DNA of 64,000 nucleotides from Pararhodobacter sp. (GCA_020832665.1 JAFIEG010000001.1:1-64000), one strand, 5' to 3'; positions 31,855 to 40,938 are shown, counted from the stretch's first letter. The notes: generated from the sequence alone by a model not told the origin. Made by a program: numbers and translations.

Positions 31855-31998
31855 GGGTGTTCCTCTCTCCCTCTCGCAGCCCGGGCTGGGCCGGGCTTGA
31901 TGGATTCATGCCCGCTTACCTAACGGCTGTGCTTTGCGAAAAACAGTGCAAAAACGACCCGCAGGCGCGGCGGGACGCCGCGTTTTGCCCGTGAATGC

Positions 31999-32571
31999 CT
32001 AGCGGTTCGCGCCCGGTACCCAGAGGATATCATCGGCGCCGTTGGCATTGGCCACGCGCCCGGCGACAAAGAACCAGTCCGACAGCCGGTTGAGATAGCG
32101 CAGCGCGGCCTCGTTGATCGCTTCCTCGCGCGCCAGCGCCACCGCCAACCGCTCGGCGCGCCGGCTGACGGTGCGGCACAGATGCAGATGCGCCGCCAGC
32201 GCCGAGCCGCCGGGCAGGATGAAGCTGCGCAGCGGTTTCAGATTTGCGTTCATGGCGTCGATCTCGGCCTCCAGCCGGTCAACCTGCGCCGGAACCATGC
32301 GCAGCGGCTGATACTCGGCCTGATCGTCCTTTTGCATGTCGGGGCGGCACAGATCGGCGCCAAGATCGAAAAGATCGTTCTGGATGCGCGCCAGCGCCTC
32401 GGCCATCGGCCCTTCGGCATGCAGCCGCGCCAGGCCCAGCGCGGCGTTGGCCTCATCGACGGTGCCATAGGCCTCGACGCGCAGCGCGTCCTTGGCCACG
32501 CGAGAGCCATCGCCCAGCGCGGTGTCGCCCTTGTCGCCGGTGCGGGTATAGATGCGGTTTAGAACGACCAT
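31999..32571 (-). CDS. PduO-type cob(I)yrinic acid a,c-diamide adenosyltransferase
   Basis: MVVLNRIYTRTGDKGDTALGDGSRVAKDALRVEAYGTVDEANAALG; RTVSRRAERLAVAL; LNRLSDWFFVAGR. Confidence 0.93.
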   Translation of the reverse strand: MVVLNRIYTRTGDKGDTALGDGSRVAKDALRVEAYGTVDEANAALGLARLHAEGPMAEALARIQNDLFDLGADLCRPDMQKDDQAEYQPLRMVPAQVDRLEAEIDAMNANLKPLRSFILPGGSALAAHLHLCRTVSRRAERLAVALAREEAINEAALRYLNRLSDWFFVAGRVANANGADDILWVPGANR

Positions 32572-32574
32572 GAT

Positions 32575-32781
32575 TTACCCTCTCATCCTGAACCAGGCAA
32601 AGGCGACGATGAGGATCACCGCCACGAATTGCGCCGCCAGCCGGTAGCGCATCAGCCGGTTCGCATGCTTGCGATTGAACTCGCCGCCGCGGGCGAAACC
32701 GCCGATGCCGATGAGCAGGATCACCAGCACCGCCAGCGAGGCAATGGCCGCGACGATGAAGAGCGGATCGTTGAGAAGCAT
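32575..32781 (-). CDS. Twin-transmembrane HIG1-domain-like protein
   Basis: MLLNDPLFIVAAIASLAVLVILLIGIGGFARGGEFNRKHANRLMRYRLAAQFVAVILIVAFAWF. Confidence 0.8.
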   Translation of the reverse strand: MLLNDPLFIVAAIASLAVLVILLIGIGGFARGGEFNRKHANRLMRYRLAAQFVAVILIVAFAWFRMRG

Positions 32782-32904
32782 GCTGCCTCCTTTTCCGTTG
32801 CCGCAGATGTAATGCCTTTGGCGCGGGATGCCAGCGAAAACAGGGCTGGCGGGCGCGGCACGCGCCGGCGGGCAACGTCGCCGGGTGTCCAACTGCCTGT
32901 TCTG

Positions 32905-35316
32905 TCAGCCCCGCAGCGTGCCGCCCGTTGCCTTTTGCACCTTTTCGACGATGAGCGAGCTCACCGCCTCGATTTCGGCTTCGGTCAGGGTGCGCTCGCG
33001 CGGCTGCAGGCGCACAGTGATGGCCAGCGACTTGCGCCCCGCCCCCATCTGTGCCTCGGCCTTGTCGCCGGCGAATTCATCGAAGACCCGCACGCTCTCA
33101 ATGAGCGCCTTGTCGGCGCCTTGCGCGGCGTTCACCACCGCCTGCGCTTCGGTGCGCGCATCGAGCACAAAGGCGAAATCGCGCTCGACCGCCTGCAGGT
33201 CGCTCAACTCGAGCGCGGCACGGGTGGCGCTGGCGGCGCGCGGCTGAGGCAGCTCGGCCGGGTGCAGGGTAAAGGCCACCGCCGCGCCCTTGATGCCGAA
33301 GGCGCGCAGGATGCGCGGATGCACCTCGCCGAACCAGGCCAGCGCCTTTTTCGGCCCCAGCGTCAGCCGCCCGGCGCGGCCGGGGTGAAACCAGCCCGGC
33401 GCGGCGCGGTCGATCTGCTGCTTTGCCGGGGCGCCAAGGGCTGCCAGCACCGCCTCGGCATCGGCGCGGGCGTCGAACAGATCAACCGCGCGCTGACTGC
33501 CATGCGGATCGCGCGGGCCGGCATGGCCGACCAGAAGCCCGGTGGCATGCTGCGCCTCTTCGGCCGGCTCGCCGCCATGAAAGACCGGGCCCAGCTCGAA
33601 CAGGGCAACATCCATGAAGCCGCGCGCCTGGTTGCGCGCCGCCGCCTGCAAAAGGCCGGGCAGCAGATCGGGGCGCAGATGCGTCATCTCGCTGGAGATG
33701 GGGTTTTCAAGCGCCACCGCCGCATCGCCGCCGCCGAACAGGCGCGCCGCTTCATCCTCTATGAAGCTGTAGGTGATGCATTCATGATAGCCCAGCGACG
33801 CCAGCGTGCGCCGTGCCATGCGCTCGCGTTTCTGCATCTGGGTCAGGATCGGCGCCGGCACGCCGGCGGGGCGGCGCAGCGGCGCGCCCTCAAGCCGGGT
33901 GAGCGAGGCAATGCGCGCCACCTCTTCCACCAGATCGGCCGGGCCCTGAATGTCGGGCCGCCAGCTGGGCGGAAACGCCTTGTTCCCCTCAAGCCGGAAG
34001 CCCAGTGCGGCGAGGGTCTCGCGCTGCGCCTCTTCGGGGATGTCCATGCCCACCAGCCGCGCCATCGCGCCGGCGTCGAATTCATGGCTGCGCCTTGTGT
34101 CGGGCACCGCGCCGTCGGACACCACATGCGAGGGCTCGCCGCCGCACAGATCGAGGATCATGCGCGTGGCCAGTTCCAGCCCCGGCCCGGTGAAGGCCGG
34201 GTCAACGCCGCGCTCGAAACGATAGCGGGCATCGGAGTTGACCTTCAGCGCGCGGCCGGTGGCGGCAACAGTGATTGGGTCCCAATAGGCCGATTCAAGG
34301 AACACATCGACGGTTTCCTCGGTGCAGCCCGAATGTTCGCCGCCCATGATGCCGGCAATGCTTTCCACCCCGGAATCATCGGAAATGGCCATCATGCCGG
34401 GCGCGAATGTGTAGCTCTTGCCGTCCAGCGCGAGGATTTCCTCGCCGCCCCCGGCAGGGTGAATGCGCAGGGTGTCGCCCTGCACCTTGGCCAGATCGAA
34501 CACATGCAGCGGGCGATTGAGCGCGAAGGTGAAGTAATTGGTGATATCCACCAGCGCCGAAATCGGGCGCAGACCGATCGCCTTGAGCCGCTTTTGCATC
34601 CAGTCGGGCGAGGGGCCGTTCTTCACGCCGCGAATGGTACGGCCCATGAAGAGCGGGCAGCCCTTTTCCTTCAATTCCGGGTCGATCTGCACCTTCAGCT
34701 TGCTGTCAAACCGCCCCGCGACGGGTTCGATCTCCAGCGGCTTGAGCCGCCCCAGCCCACGCGCGGCCAGATCGCGGGCGACGCCGCGCACGCCCAGCGC
34801 ATCGGGGCGGTTGGGGGTGACCTTGATATAGATCATCGGGTCATTCAGCCCGGCATAATCGATATAGCGCGCGCCTAGCGGCGCATCCCCGGGCAGTTCG
34901 ATGATGCCCTGGTGATCGTCCGAGATTTCCAGTTCGCGCTCGGAGCACATCATCCCGTTCGATTGCTGGCCCCTTATCACGCCAGGCTTAAGGTCCATTC
35001 CGGTGCCGGGGATATGCGTGCCCACCGGCGCGAACACCCCCACCATGCCGCCGCGCGCATTGGGAGCGCCGCAAACCACCTGCACCTCGTCGCGGCTCTC
35101 GCCATCGAGCACCTCGACCCGGCACAGGCGCAGCCGGTCGGCATCGGGGTGGGGCGAGGCCTCGATGATACGGGCGATGCGAAAGGCGCCCAGCCGCGCG
35201 GCGGGGTCGTCGACTTCTTCCACCTCCAGCCCCAGATCGGTGAGCGCCTCGGTGATCTGGTCCAGCGTGGCCTCGGTTTCGAGATGATCCTTGAGCCAGG
35301 ACAGGGTGAACTTCAT
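32905..35316 (-). CDS. pheT: Phenylalanine--tRNA ligase beta subunit
   Basis: MKFTLSWLKDHLETEATLDQITEALTDLGLEVEEV; EMR tRNA-binding domain; AGIMGGEHSGCTEETVDVFLESAYWDPI. Confidence 0.97.
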   Translation of the reverse strand: MKFTLSWLKDHLETEATLDQITEALTDLGLEVEEVDDPAARLGAFRIARIIEASPHPDADRLRLCRVEVLDGESRDEVQVVCGAPNARGGMVGVFAPVGTHIPGTGMDLKPGVIRGQQSNGMMCSERELEISDDHQGIIELPGDAPLGARYIDYAGLNDPMIYIKVTPNRPDALGVRGVARDLAARGLGRLKPLEIEPVAGRFDSKLKVQIDPELKEKGCPLFMGRTIRGVKNGPSPDWMQKRLKAIGLRPISALVDITNYFTFALNRPLHVFDLAKVQGDTLRIHPAGGGEEILALDGKSYTFAPGMMAISDDSGVESIAGIMGGEHSGCTEETVDVFLESAYWDPITVAATGRALKVNSDARYRFERGVDPAFTGPGLELATRMILDLCGGEPSHVVSDGAVPDTRRSHEFDAGAMARLVGMDIPEEAQRETLAALGFRLEGNKAFPPSWRPDIQGPADLVEEVARIASLTRLEGAPLRRPAGVPAPILTQMQKRERMARRTLASLGYHECITYSFIEDEAARLFGGGDAAVALENPISSEMTHLRPDLLPGLLQAAARNQARGFMDVALFELGPVFHGGEPAEEAQHATGLLVGHAGPRDPHGSQRAVDLFDARADAEAVLAALGAPAKQQIDRAAPGWFHPGRAGRLTLGPKKALAWFGEVHPRILRAFGIKGAAVAFTLHPAELPQPRAASATRAALELSDLQAVERDFAFVLDARTEAQAVVNAAQGADKALIESVRVFDEFAGDKAEAQMGAGRKSLAITVRLQPRERTLTEAEIEAVSSLIVEKVQKATGGTLRG

Positions 35317-35518
35317 CGCGCAACTTCCCCGCATTTGAGCGTCCGGCCCCGATTAAAGCGCCTTGGCCCGAGTGTGAAGCGGATTGTGCAGGGAAGGGGC
35401 GGCGCCTTTCGTCCTGCGCACAGGCCGGGGCCGAGTTTCAGGGCCCGCATGGGCGCGTCGGCGCCGGGAATTACCCTCTTGTCAAAAGCGGGCTCTCGCG
35501 GTAGTTGCCGCCCACGGT

Positions 35519-35595
35519 CGGAGTGTAGCTCAGCTTGGTAGAGCACTGTCTTCGGGAGGCAGGGGCCGGAGGTTCGAATCCTCTCACTCCGACCA
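35519..35595 (+). tRNA. tRNA-Pro (anticodon CGG), CCA encoded
   Basis: CGGAGTGTAGCTCAGCTTGGTAGAGCACTGTCTTCGGGAGGCAGGGGCCGGAGGTTCGAATCCTCTCACTCCGACCA; loop TTCGGGA. Confidence 0.96.
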
Positions 35596-35877
35596 ATAAA
35601 AACAAGGGCTTGCAGCGACGCGTGAAATGGCCTGCCCCGGCTTTACCCCAGAATCGGGCCGATTCTTGGCGCGCGCCCAATCCCTGACATCCGAAGACGG
35701 TCACAAAATGGCGCAAGCGTAAGAGTGTTGCCGACCTGAAGACTTGGCCGAAGGATACACGCTCGGCGGTTCTGACCGACGACGAGGCGATGATCGACGC
35801 CTTCCGGGCGCCATTTGCTTGCGGCGCCGCACCTGGGCGGCGCCGCTTGGCCAGCGGATCACCTGCCTTGGCCTAGC

Positions 35878-36003
35878 TCAACCCATTGGGAAGGCGAGCA
35901 CGAGTACTGCCAGCAGTAGCAAGATCATGATGATGACCTCCAACCACGGCGCAGGGCCTTGCCCGCCTTTTACCTCGCGTTGTGACCGAATGCCTTTCGA
36001 CAC
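35878..36003 (-). CDS. Candidate 41-aa single-pass membrane protein (not in supplied ORF track)
   Basis: GTG start, SD AGGAGGA just upstream; MSKGIRSQREVKGGQGPAPWLEVIIMILLLLAVLVLAFPMG*. Confidence 0.55.
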   Translation of the reverse strand: MSKGIRSQREVKGGQGPAPWLEVIIMILLLLAVLVLAFPMG

Positions 36004-36176
36004 GACATCCTCCTGTTCCGGTTTCACCTGGTTTGCGAAGCGCCCGGAAGCGGAGCACCGCCGGATTGCGACCTACCGGCCCCGCTTCCGGTGCGGGACA
36101 TGGTTCTTGAGCATCTTCGGCCTCCTGTATGTGGGAACATGGATCGTTCGCCTTGTCTGGGCCCGGCGCGGGGCGC

Positions 36177-37163
36177 TCAACGCTTCCCTGACGCGGATTG
36201 CAATTGCGATGGGATCGTTTGCTCCGTGACCACAGGATCGGTGCGCGGAACATTCATGTTCGCCTCAGGTCGCGTGGGTTTATCACCAGTTTCCCCCAGG
36301 ATCCGGAGGCGTCGCACCGAAGTCGAAGTGCCCGATCTGCGCAGCGCTGTGTCGACTTCGCGCCAGATCGCATCGCGGGCATCGATTTCGTGGTCGAACC
36401 GCTCGAGCCAGTAGCGAAGTGCGTAGCGAATCCCCTCGGCCTCGATCGCTTGGATGCGAATGTCGGGCGCGGGCGTCTGCCTGATCAACGGCGCATTCCG
36501 GAGCGCAGCGCTCAGAATCTCGGCGCCCTTCGTTGCCGGCAAGGCATGATCGAGCGTGATCTCCATCTGCACCCGGAACTCGGAGCGCGGCGCGCTGTAG
36601 TTGACGATCCGCTGGCGAGAGATCTGGCTGTTCGGCAGGATCACATAGGTGGAATCCCGCGTCAGCAGCCGGGTCGTGCGCCAGCCGATCTCGATGACCC
36701 GACCGCGCGCCAGGCCCTCGACATCGACCCAGTCGCCAATACGAAACGGTGCTTCAAGGCCGAGCGCGATGCCTGACAATGTGTCGGCCACGACGTTGCG
36801 AATGGCGAAGCCCAGCAGCGCCAGCACGACGCCCGAGCCGGCAAGCGCGCTGCCCGCGCTGTGACCCAGAAGAAGCATTCCGCCCGAGACCACGGCGATC
36901 AGGAACAAAAGCGCCGAGACAAGTTCGCGCAAAAGCTTCGGTACCGGGCGGTTGCGCGGGCGCAGCCCGGAAAGGGCCAGATCCGCAACTCGGCCGAGCA
37001 ACCACGCGGTGCCCAGATAGGCGCCCATCTGAAGCACGTTTTGCGCCTGCTCGCCCAGCGGGCCGAAACCGAGGCGTCCGCTCAGCTCCGATCCGGACAG
37101 GCCCAGGGCCACAAGTGCACTCAGAAAGATTACCGGCGCAACCAGCCGGCGAATTCCAGTCAT
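36177..37163 (-). CDS. MscS-family mechanosensitive ion channel
   Basis: GSGVVLALLGFAIRNVVADTLSGIALGLEAPFRIGDWVDVEGLARGRVIEIGWRTTRLLTRDSTYVILPNSQI. Confidence 0.9.
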   Translation of the reverse strand: MTGIRRLVAPVIFLSALVALGLSGSELSGRLGFGPLGEQAQNVLQMGAYLGTAWLLGRVADLALSGLRPRNRPVPKLLRELVSALLFLIAVVSGGMLLLGHSAGSALAGSGVVLALLGFAIRNVVADTLSGIALGLEAPFRIGDWVDVEGLARGRVIEIGWRTTRLLTRDSTYVILPNSQISRQRIVNYSAPRSEFRVQMEITLDHALPATKGAEILSAALRNAPLIRQTPAPDIRIQAIEAEGIRYALRYWLERFDHEIDARDAIWREVDTALRRSGTSTSVRRLRILGETGDKPTRPEANMNVPRTDPVVTEQTIPSQLQSASGKR

Positions 37164-37366
37164 GACAGTTTCCTCGGGTCGCGCGTGCTGATGCGTTCGT
37201 TCTTGCGCGGCGCAGGGCAGGGGGGCAGGGGCTGGCGCTGGTTTGCCTGGCCCGCTTGGAAGGCGGGTGTGAATGCCGTCCTGCAGGACGGGCAGCGTCC
37301 GGCTGCGGCGCGCGGCACGCGCGCGCCGCAACGGGCACAATCGACGGGGATGAACCGGCGAGGCAT
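37160..37366 (-). CDS. Small zinc-ribbon protein
   Basis: MPRRFIPVDCARCGARVPRAAAGRCPSCRTAF (two CxxC); stop overlaps mscS start by 4 nt. Confidence 0.55.
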   Translation of the reverse strand: MPRRFIPVDCARCGARVPRAAAGRCPSCRTAFTPAFQAGQANQRQPLPPCPAPRKNERISTRDPRKLS

Positions 37367-37427
37367 GGCTGCCTTCCTTCCTTGACGAAGACACCCTTTC
37401 CGCGGGGCGGCATTGACGGGGGTGGGG

Positions 37428-37844
37428 TCAGGTCTTGGGCGCCTCCGCGCTCATGGGCGCGACCTCCAGCACGGTCAGTGCGCGCCTTTCACCTGCGCGG
37501 GTTGTCCAGCGGAAGCGATCGCCTGACGAGAGCCCCAGAAGGGCCACGCCAACCGGCGTCAGGATCGACACGATCCCGCGGCTGATATCGGCATGTTCCG
37601 GCCAGGCCAGGATAACCCGCTGGGCACGCCCGATCACCTCGTCGCGATATGTCACGTCGCTGCCGATCGTGATGACATCGGCAGGCAGGCGCGCGGCCGA
37701 GACCAGCTTTGCCGAGGCCAGCTTCGTGACCAGGGGGTCGGAAACCTCGGGAAAGCGCGCGACGGCGGCTTCGGCCAGCGCTTCCAGCCGAGGGACAAGG
37801 TTGGCATCGATGACCGCGCGGGCGCGGCGAAGGGAGCGGGACAT
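37428..37844 (-). CDS. Rnk/GreA-type nucleoside diphosphate kinase regulator-like protein
   Basis: ITIGSDVTYRDEVIGRAQRVILAWPEHADISRGIVSILTPVGVALLGLSSGDRFRW. Confidence 0.85.
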   Translation of the reverse strand: MSRSLRRARAVIDANLVPRLEALAEAAVARFPEVSDPLVTKLASAKLVSAARLPADVITIGSDVTYRDEVIGRAQRVILAWPEHADISRGIVSILTPVGVALLGLSSGDRFRWTTRAGERRALTVLEVAPMSAEAPKT

Positions 37845-37888
37845 GAGAGCCTCCAGTGAGTTTGAAAGTGATCTGACGCCGGGAGCGG

Positions 37889-38407
37889 TCAGTCGCCGGC
37901 GCTCGATTGAGGCCCGGCCTGCGCGTGGACCGCGAGGATCTGCACCTCGCCGACCACCCCCTTTGCGTCGAGGAGCGGTGCGCGCTGACCGACTGACATG
38001 CCGATCAGCGTGACACCAAGGAAGGTGCAGACCGGCAGACGACAGCGAGCGCGGTCAGGAAAGCCCCAGTGATAGAGCGTGCGCGTCTCGGGCCGGTGCC
38101 GGTCGATGGCAAAGGCAACCCGGGCCGTTCCGGTAACCGTGTCTGGCGGTATCTCGTCATCGTTGATGACAAGCGCATCCGCCGATTTGGCTCGGATCAG
38201 ACGTGCAAGACGCATGAACAGGGCGCCGCCCAGATCCTCGCATCGGCGGCGATGTTCCTGCAGATCCCAGTAATCGTGATATGCAAGCACGGCGCGAAAG
38301 GGGCGCAGCGCGGCAATATCGCATGCCGCTTCCCCCTGCGTGTCCCGTTGATGATCAGGAATGTCGCCCGCGCCACCGGGGCGCAGGGCATCGAGACGAC
38401 GACGCAT
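37889..38407 (-). CDS. Second, divergent Rnk/GreA C-terminal-domain-like protein
   Basis: VTGTARVAFAIDRHRPETRTLYHWGFPDRARCRLPVCTFLGVTLIGMSVGQRAPLLDAKGVVGEVQILAV aligns with neighbour's C-terminal half. Confidence 0.65.
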   Translation of the reverse strand: MRRRLDALRPGGAGDIPDHQRDTQGEAACDIAALRPFRAVLAYHDYWDLQEHRRRCEDLGGALFMRLARLIRAKSADALVINDDEIPPDTVTGTARVAFAIDRHRPETRTLYHWGFPDRARCRLPVCTFLGVTLIGMSVGQRAPLLDAKGVVGEVQILAVHAQAGPQSSAGD

Positions 38408-38817
38408 GATGACTCCTCGACGGGCATGCGCCCGTTCGGCTGACCTTGGCTCTGAAGAGATTTTCCCCGGGGAAAGGGGTCAGCAGGTGACCGCCTCTGC
38501 CCGGGGCAGAGAGCGCGTCAGCAGCGAGCCGGAGCAGATCCGGAACCTGACAAGAGGAGCGAACGTCACCATGACTGGAAGGTAGGCAATGGCCGGCACA
38601 AAGTCAAACCAACCACCTGAAAAACAGGAATTTCCGCCCACTGTCGCCATTCTGGCACAGAAAGCGCTCAGCAACTGGCCCGTGCCGATCCTGATTGCAG
38701 GGGCACTGCCCGATGCCACCAGGCGAGTACCTGCCCGCCGTCATCCTCCCAACGCGCCAGGCATTCCCAGCCCGGCCCTCGCCCGGTTGAACGGGCGGGG
38801 GCAGCGGTTGCACAGGT

Positions 38818-38950
38818 CATCACATCGCTCACCGTGCCGAAGTCCTTGATCTTTGCGACAGGCTGCAGTTCCTGCCCTCCTTTCAGTGTATTCGCACCGG
38901 AAGGTAATGGCGGGCCCCATACCTTCGAAGGCACGGTGAGCGATGTGATG
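38818..38950. repeat. 21-bp perfect inverted repeat, arms 38818-38838 and 38930-38950
   Basis: CATCACATCGCTCACCGTGCC / GGCACGGTGAGCGATGTGATG separated by 91 nt. Confidence 0.9.
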
Positions 38951-39221
38951 CATCGGCGGCGGCGCTGGCCAGAGTTGCCGGGCGCGAATCGTCTGAGTTC
39001 AGATCCTCGACAAGCCGGGGGATTTGGCGGCGTGTCACTCCGGTATCTCGAAGCTCCCGGTCGCTGAGGCGCTCGAGCGCCCGAATCGTCTTGCGCCGTT
39101 GCCAACCAAGGAACGACGCCTTGGCGCGCCTTGCGATGGTTGCGACGAAATCGCCCGTGGCAAGATTGACAAACGGGATCCGTGCAATGAACGGATCAAC
39201 CGCAGCTGAATTGCGTGACAT
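38883..39221 (-). CDS. DUF1127-domain protein
   Basis: AKASFLGWQRRKTIRALERLSDRELRDTGVTRRQIPRLVEDL; SD AGGAGG. Confidence 0.75.
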   Translation of the reverse strand: MSRNSAAVDPFIARIPFVNLATGDFVATIARRAKASFLGWQRRKTIRALERLSDRELRDTGVTRRQIPRLVEDLNSDDSRPATLASAAADASHRSPCLRRYGARHYLPVRIH

Positions 39222-39500
39222 CACGACCTCCTGCTACATCAGAGCGGTCGTTGCTGGTGGTTGCTTGACCCGTTGCACAACGACCGTACTTCCAAGAACA
39301 CTGCTCGCAAATACCACTCGCTCGCGCGGTGCCATCATGTCGCTTGAATGTTCGATTGGACTTCTCTCAACTCCCCGCGGCGGTGGCCGCAATGGCGGCA
39401 CCGCGCGGGGTCAGCTGCGGTTCAGTAGCGGCCCCTTTAAGCCGGGACGACGCCCATTATGCCGTAGAAGAAAGGTCATGATCCAGAGTTTGGCATTGGC

Positions 39501-39514
39501 TTGATCAGGTTCAA
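39501..39514. promoter_or_regulatory. FNR/CRP-like half-palindromic site
   Basis: TTGAT-CAGG-TTCAA, one mismatch to TTGAT-N4-ATCAA. Confidence 0.35.
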
Positions 39515-40187
39515 GCCGATGGCGCGGCGCTGCGGCATTTAGTCATAGAGGCAGTTATCTAGAGGCGGCAGGCGCCGGAACGGTCTCAAACTGGGGGGCA
39601 TACTTCCCGTCGCCGCCGAGCATGGGCCTAAATCCTGCCAGTGTACGGTGCAACTGGCCTATCGGCCCTTCGAAGATCTCCAGATAGGTCATTGTGCCTT
39701 CGATCTCTATGTTCATGCCACCCAAAAGCAGACGTTCCGTTGCAAGCATTGTGTTCGCTGATGTCGCGATCAAGGCCAGCATCATTGCGCAGAGGCAAGA
39801 ACACCTTGCATGTCGTTCCCCTTGACGGGCCGCCAGCACTCGACAGGGCGATTATTGAATCTCCGAGCAATGCGCGGCTGTTCCTTCGGTCAACCCTTGC
39901 AGTGAAGCTCGGAAACACCGTGGCGATGTTTGAAAACCTGAACAAGCGCCAGGTACATCCGTCGCGCCCGGTTTTGCGAAGAGTTTGCGCAAGGAGTGGC
40001 CTTGAAGAGCCCGCACAGACAATGCCGACACGCGTTATCATGATCTCTTCCTTCATTTGATTAAAGGTCGTCCCGGAAATAAATGTATTTCTGTCAATGG
40101 CTTGCCGATTTTTCAATCTGGCAGCCATCGCTGCCAAGCGGCGCAGAATCTCTCCTTGAAGAGTCCCATTTCGCTGAGTATAACGTA

Positions 40188-40212
40188 GTTCTGTATAATA
40201 GAATATCGTTCC
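40188..40212. promoter_or_regulatory. Composite operator candidate (GTTCT-N7-AGAAT-N3-GTTCC)
   Basis: Same architecture as site at 63728-63752; ~37 bp upstream of RraA ORF. Confidence 0.5.
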
Positions 40213-40248
40213 CGGAACTGGGCAAGTTGCAGAGGAAGGGGTCAGAAG

Positions 40249-40938
40249 ATGGATGTCCTTGGAGGCCGCGAAGACGAGTTTGTCGAGCGCTTGAGGCGGA
40301 TTGATTGCTGCGCGATCTCGGATGCCCTGGACCAGTTGTCGCTGGGGGGGCAGGTAACAGGCGTGCCGATGCGTTCTGGCAGCGCAGAACGGATCGCGGG
40401 CCGTGCTGTCACGTTGAAACTGCATGATGGGCCGCGGCCCGAAGGGCCTGTTCGGCATCTGGGAACCAAAGCGGTTGAGATGTCGGGGCCTGACAACGTG
40501 ATCGTGGTTGAACAGCGCACGGGGCTCGATGCCGGGTGCTGGGGGGGATTGCTGACGCTTGGCGCCAAGCTGAGGGGCGTTGCAGGTGTGGTGGCCGACG
40601 GCCCGGTGCGCGACATCGGCGAGGCGCGCGAATACGACTTTCCGGTCTTTTCGACGGCACTGACGGCACTGACAGCCCGGTCCCGTGTGGTTGAGGCGGC
40701 AACAAATGCGCCGGTCTCACCCTGGGGGGTCAAGGTGCACCCCGGCGACTTTGTGATCGCCGATTCTTCGGCCATCATCTTCATTGCCGCCGGTCAGATC
40801 GAAAACGTGCTCATTGCCGCCGAAGCTATCGCGTTCAAGGAAGCGGCAATGGCCCGCGCCCTGATGGCGGGCACGCCGATCAGCGCGGTGATGGGCGGTG
40901 ATTACGAACACATGCTGGAAGGGGGCAAGGATCAATGA
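40249..40938 (+). CDS. RraA-family protein (aldolase-like), copy 1
   Basis: GVAGVVADGPVRDIGEAREYDFPVFSTALT; VHPGDFVIADSSAIIFI. Confidence 0.88.
   Translation: MDVLGGREDEFVERLRRIDCCAISDALDQLSLGGQVTGVPMRSGSAERIAGRAVTLKLHDGPRPEGPVRHLGTKAVEMSGPDNVIVVEQRTGLDAGCWGGLLTLGAKLRGVAGVVADGPVRDIGEAREYDFPVFSTALTALTARSRVVEAATNAPVSPWGVKVHPGDFVIADSSAIIFIAAGQIENVLIAAEAIAFKEAAMARALMAGTPISAVMGGDYEHMLEGGKDQ

Noticed and set aside
31966-31982. Hairpin CGCGGCG-GGA-CGCCGCG as terminator between etfB and the PduO-type gene
   Set aside because: Short T run lies on the wrong strand for the minus-strand genes; left uncalled
32629-34878. 749-aa plus-strand ORF
   Set aside because: Antisense shadow of pheT; no recognisable motifs
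36093-36110. 13-codon ORF MLKNHVPHRKRGR with good SD in mscS-downstream region
   Set aside because: Too short to support as a gene without conservation data
38668-39105. Minus-strand ORF with 'ARWEDDGGQVLAWWHR' considered as a DUF2158-like protein
   Set aside because: Key motifs absent, overlaps DUF1127 ORF and the inverted repeat; likely spurious
39555-40458. Possible frameshifted OsmC-like pseudogene on minus strand (MMLALIATSANTMLATERLLLGGMNIEIEGTMTYLEI)
   Set aside because: Only a weak pattern resemblance across two frames and partly antisense to RraA copy 1; not enough to call
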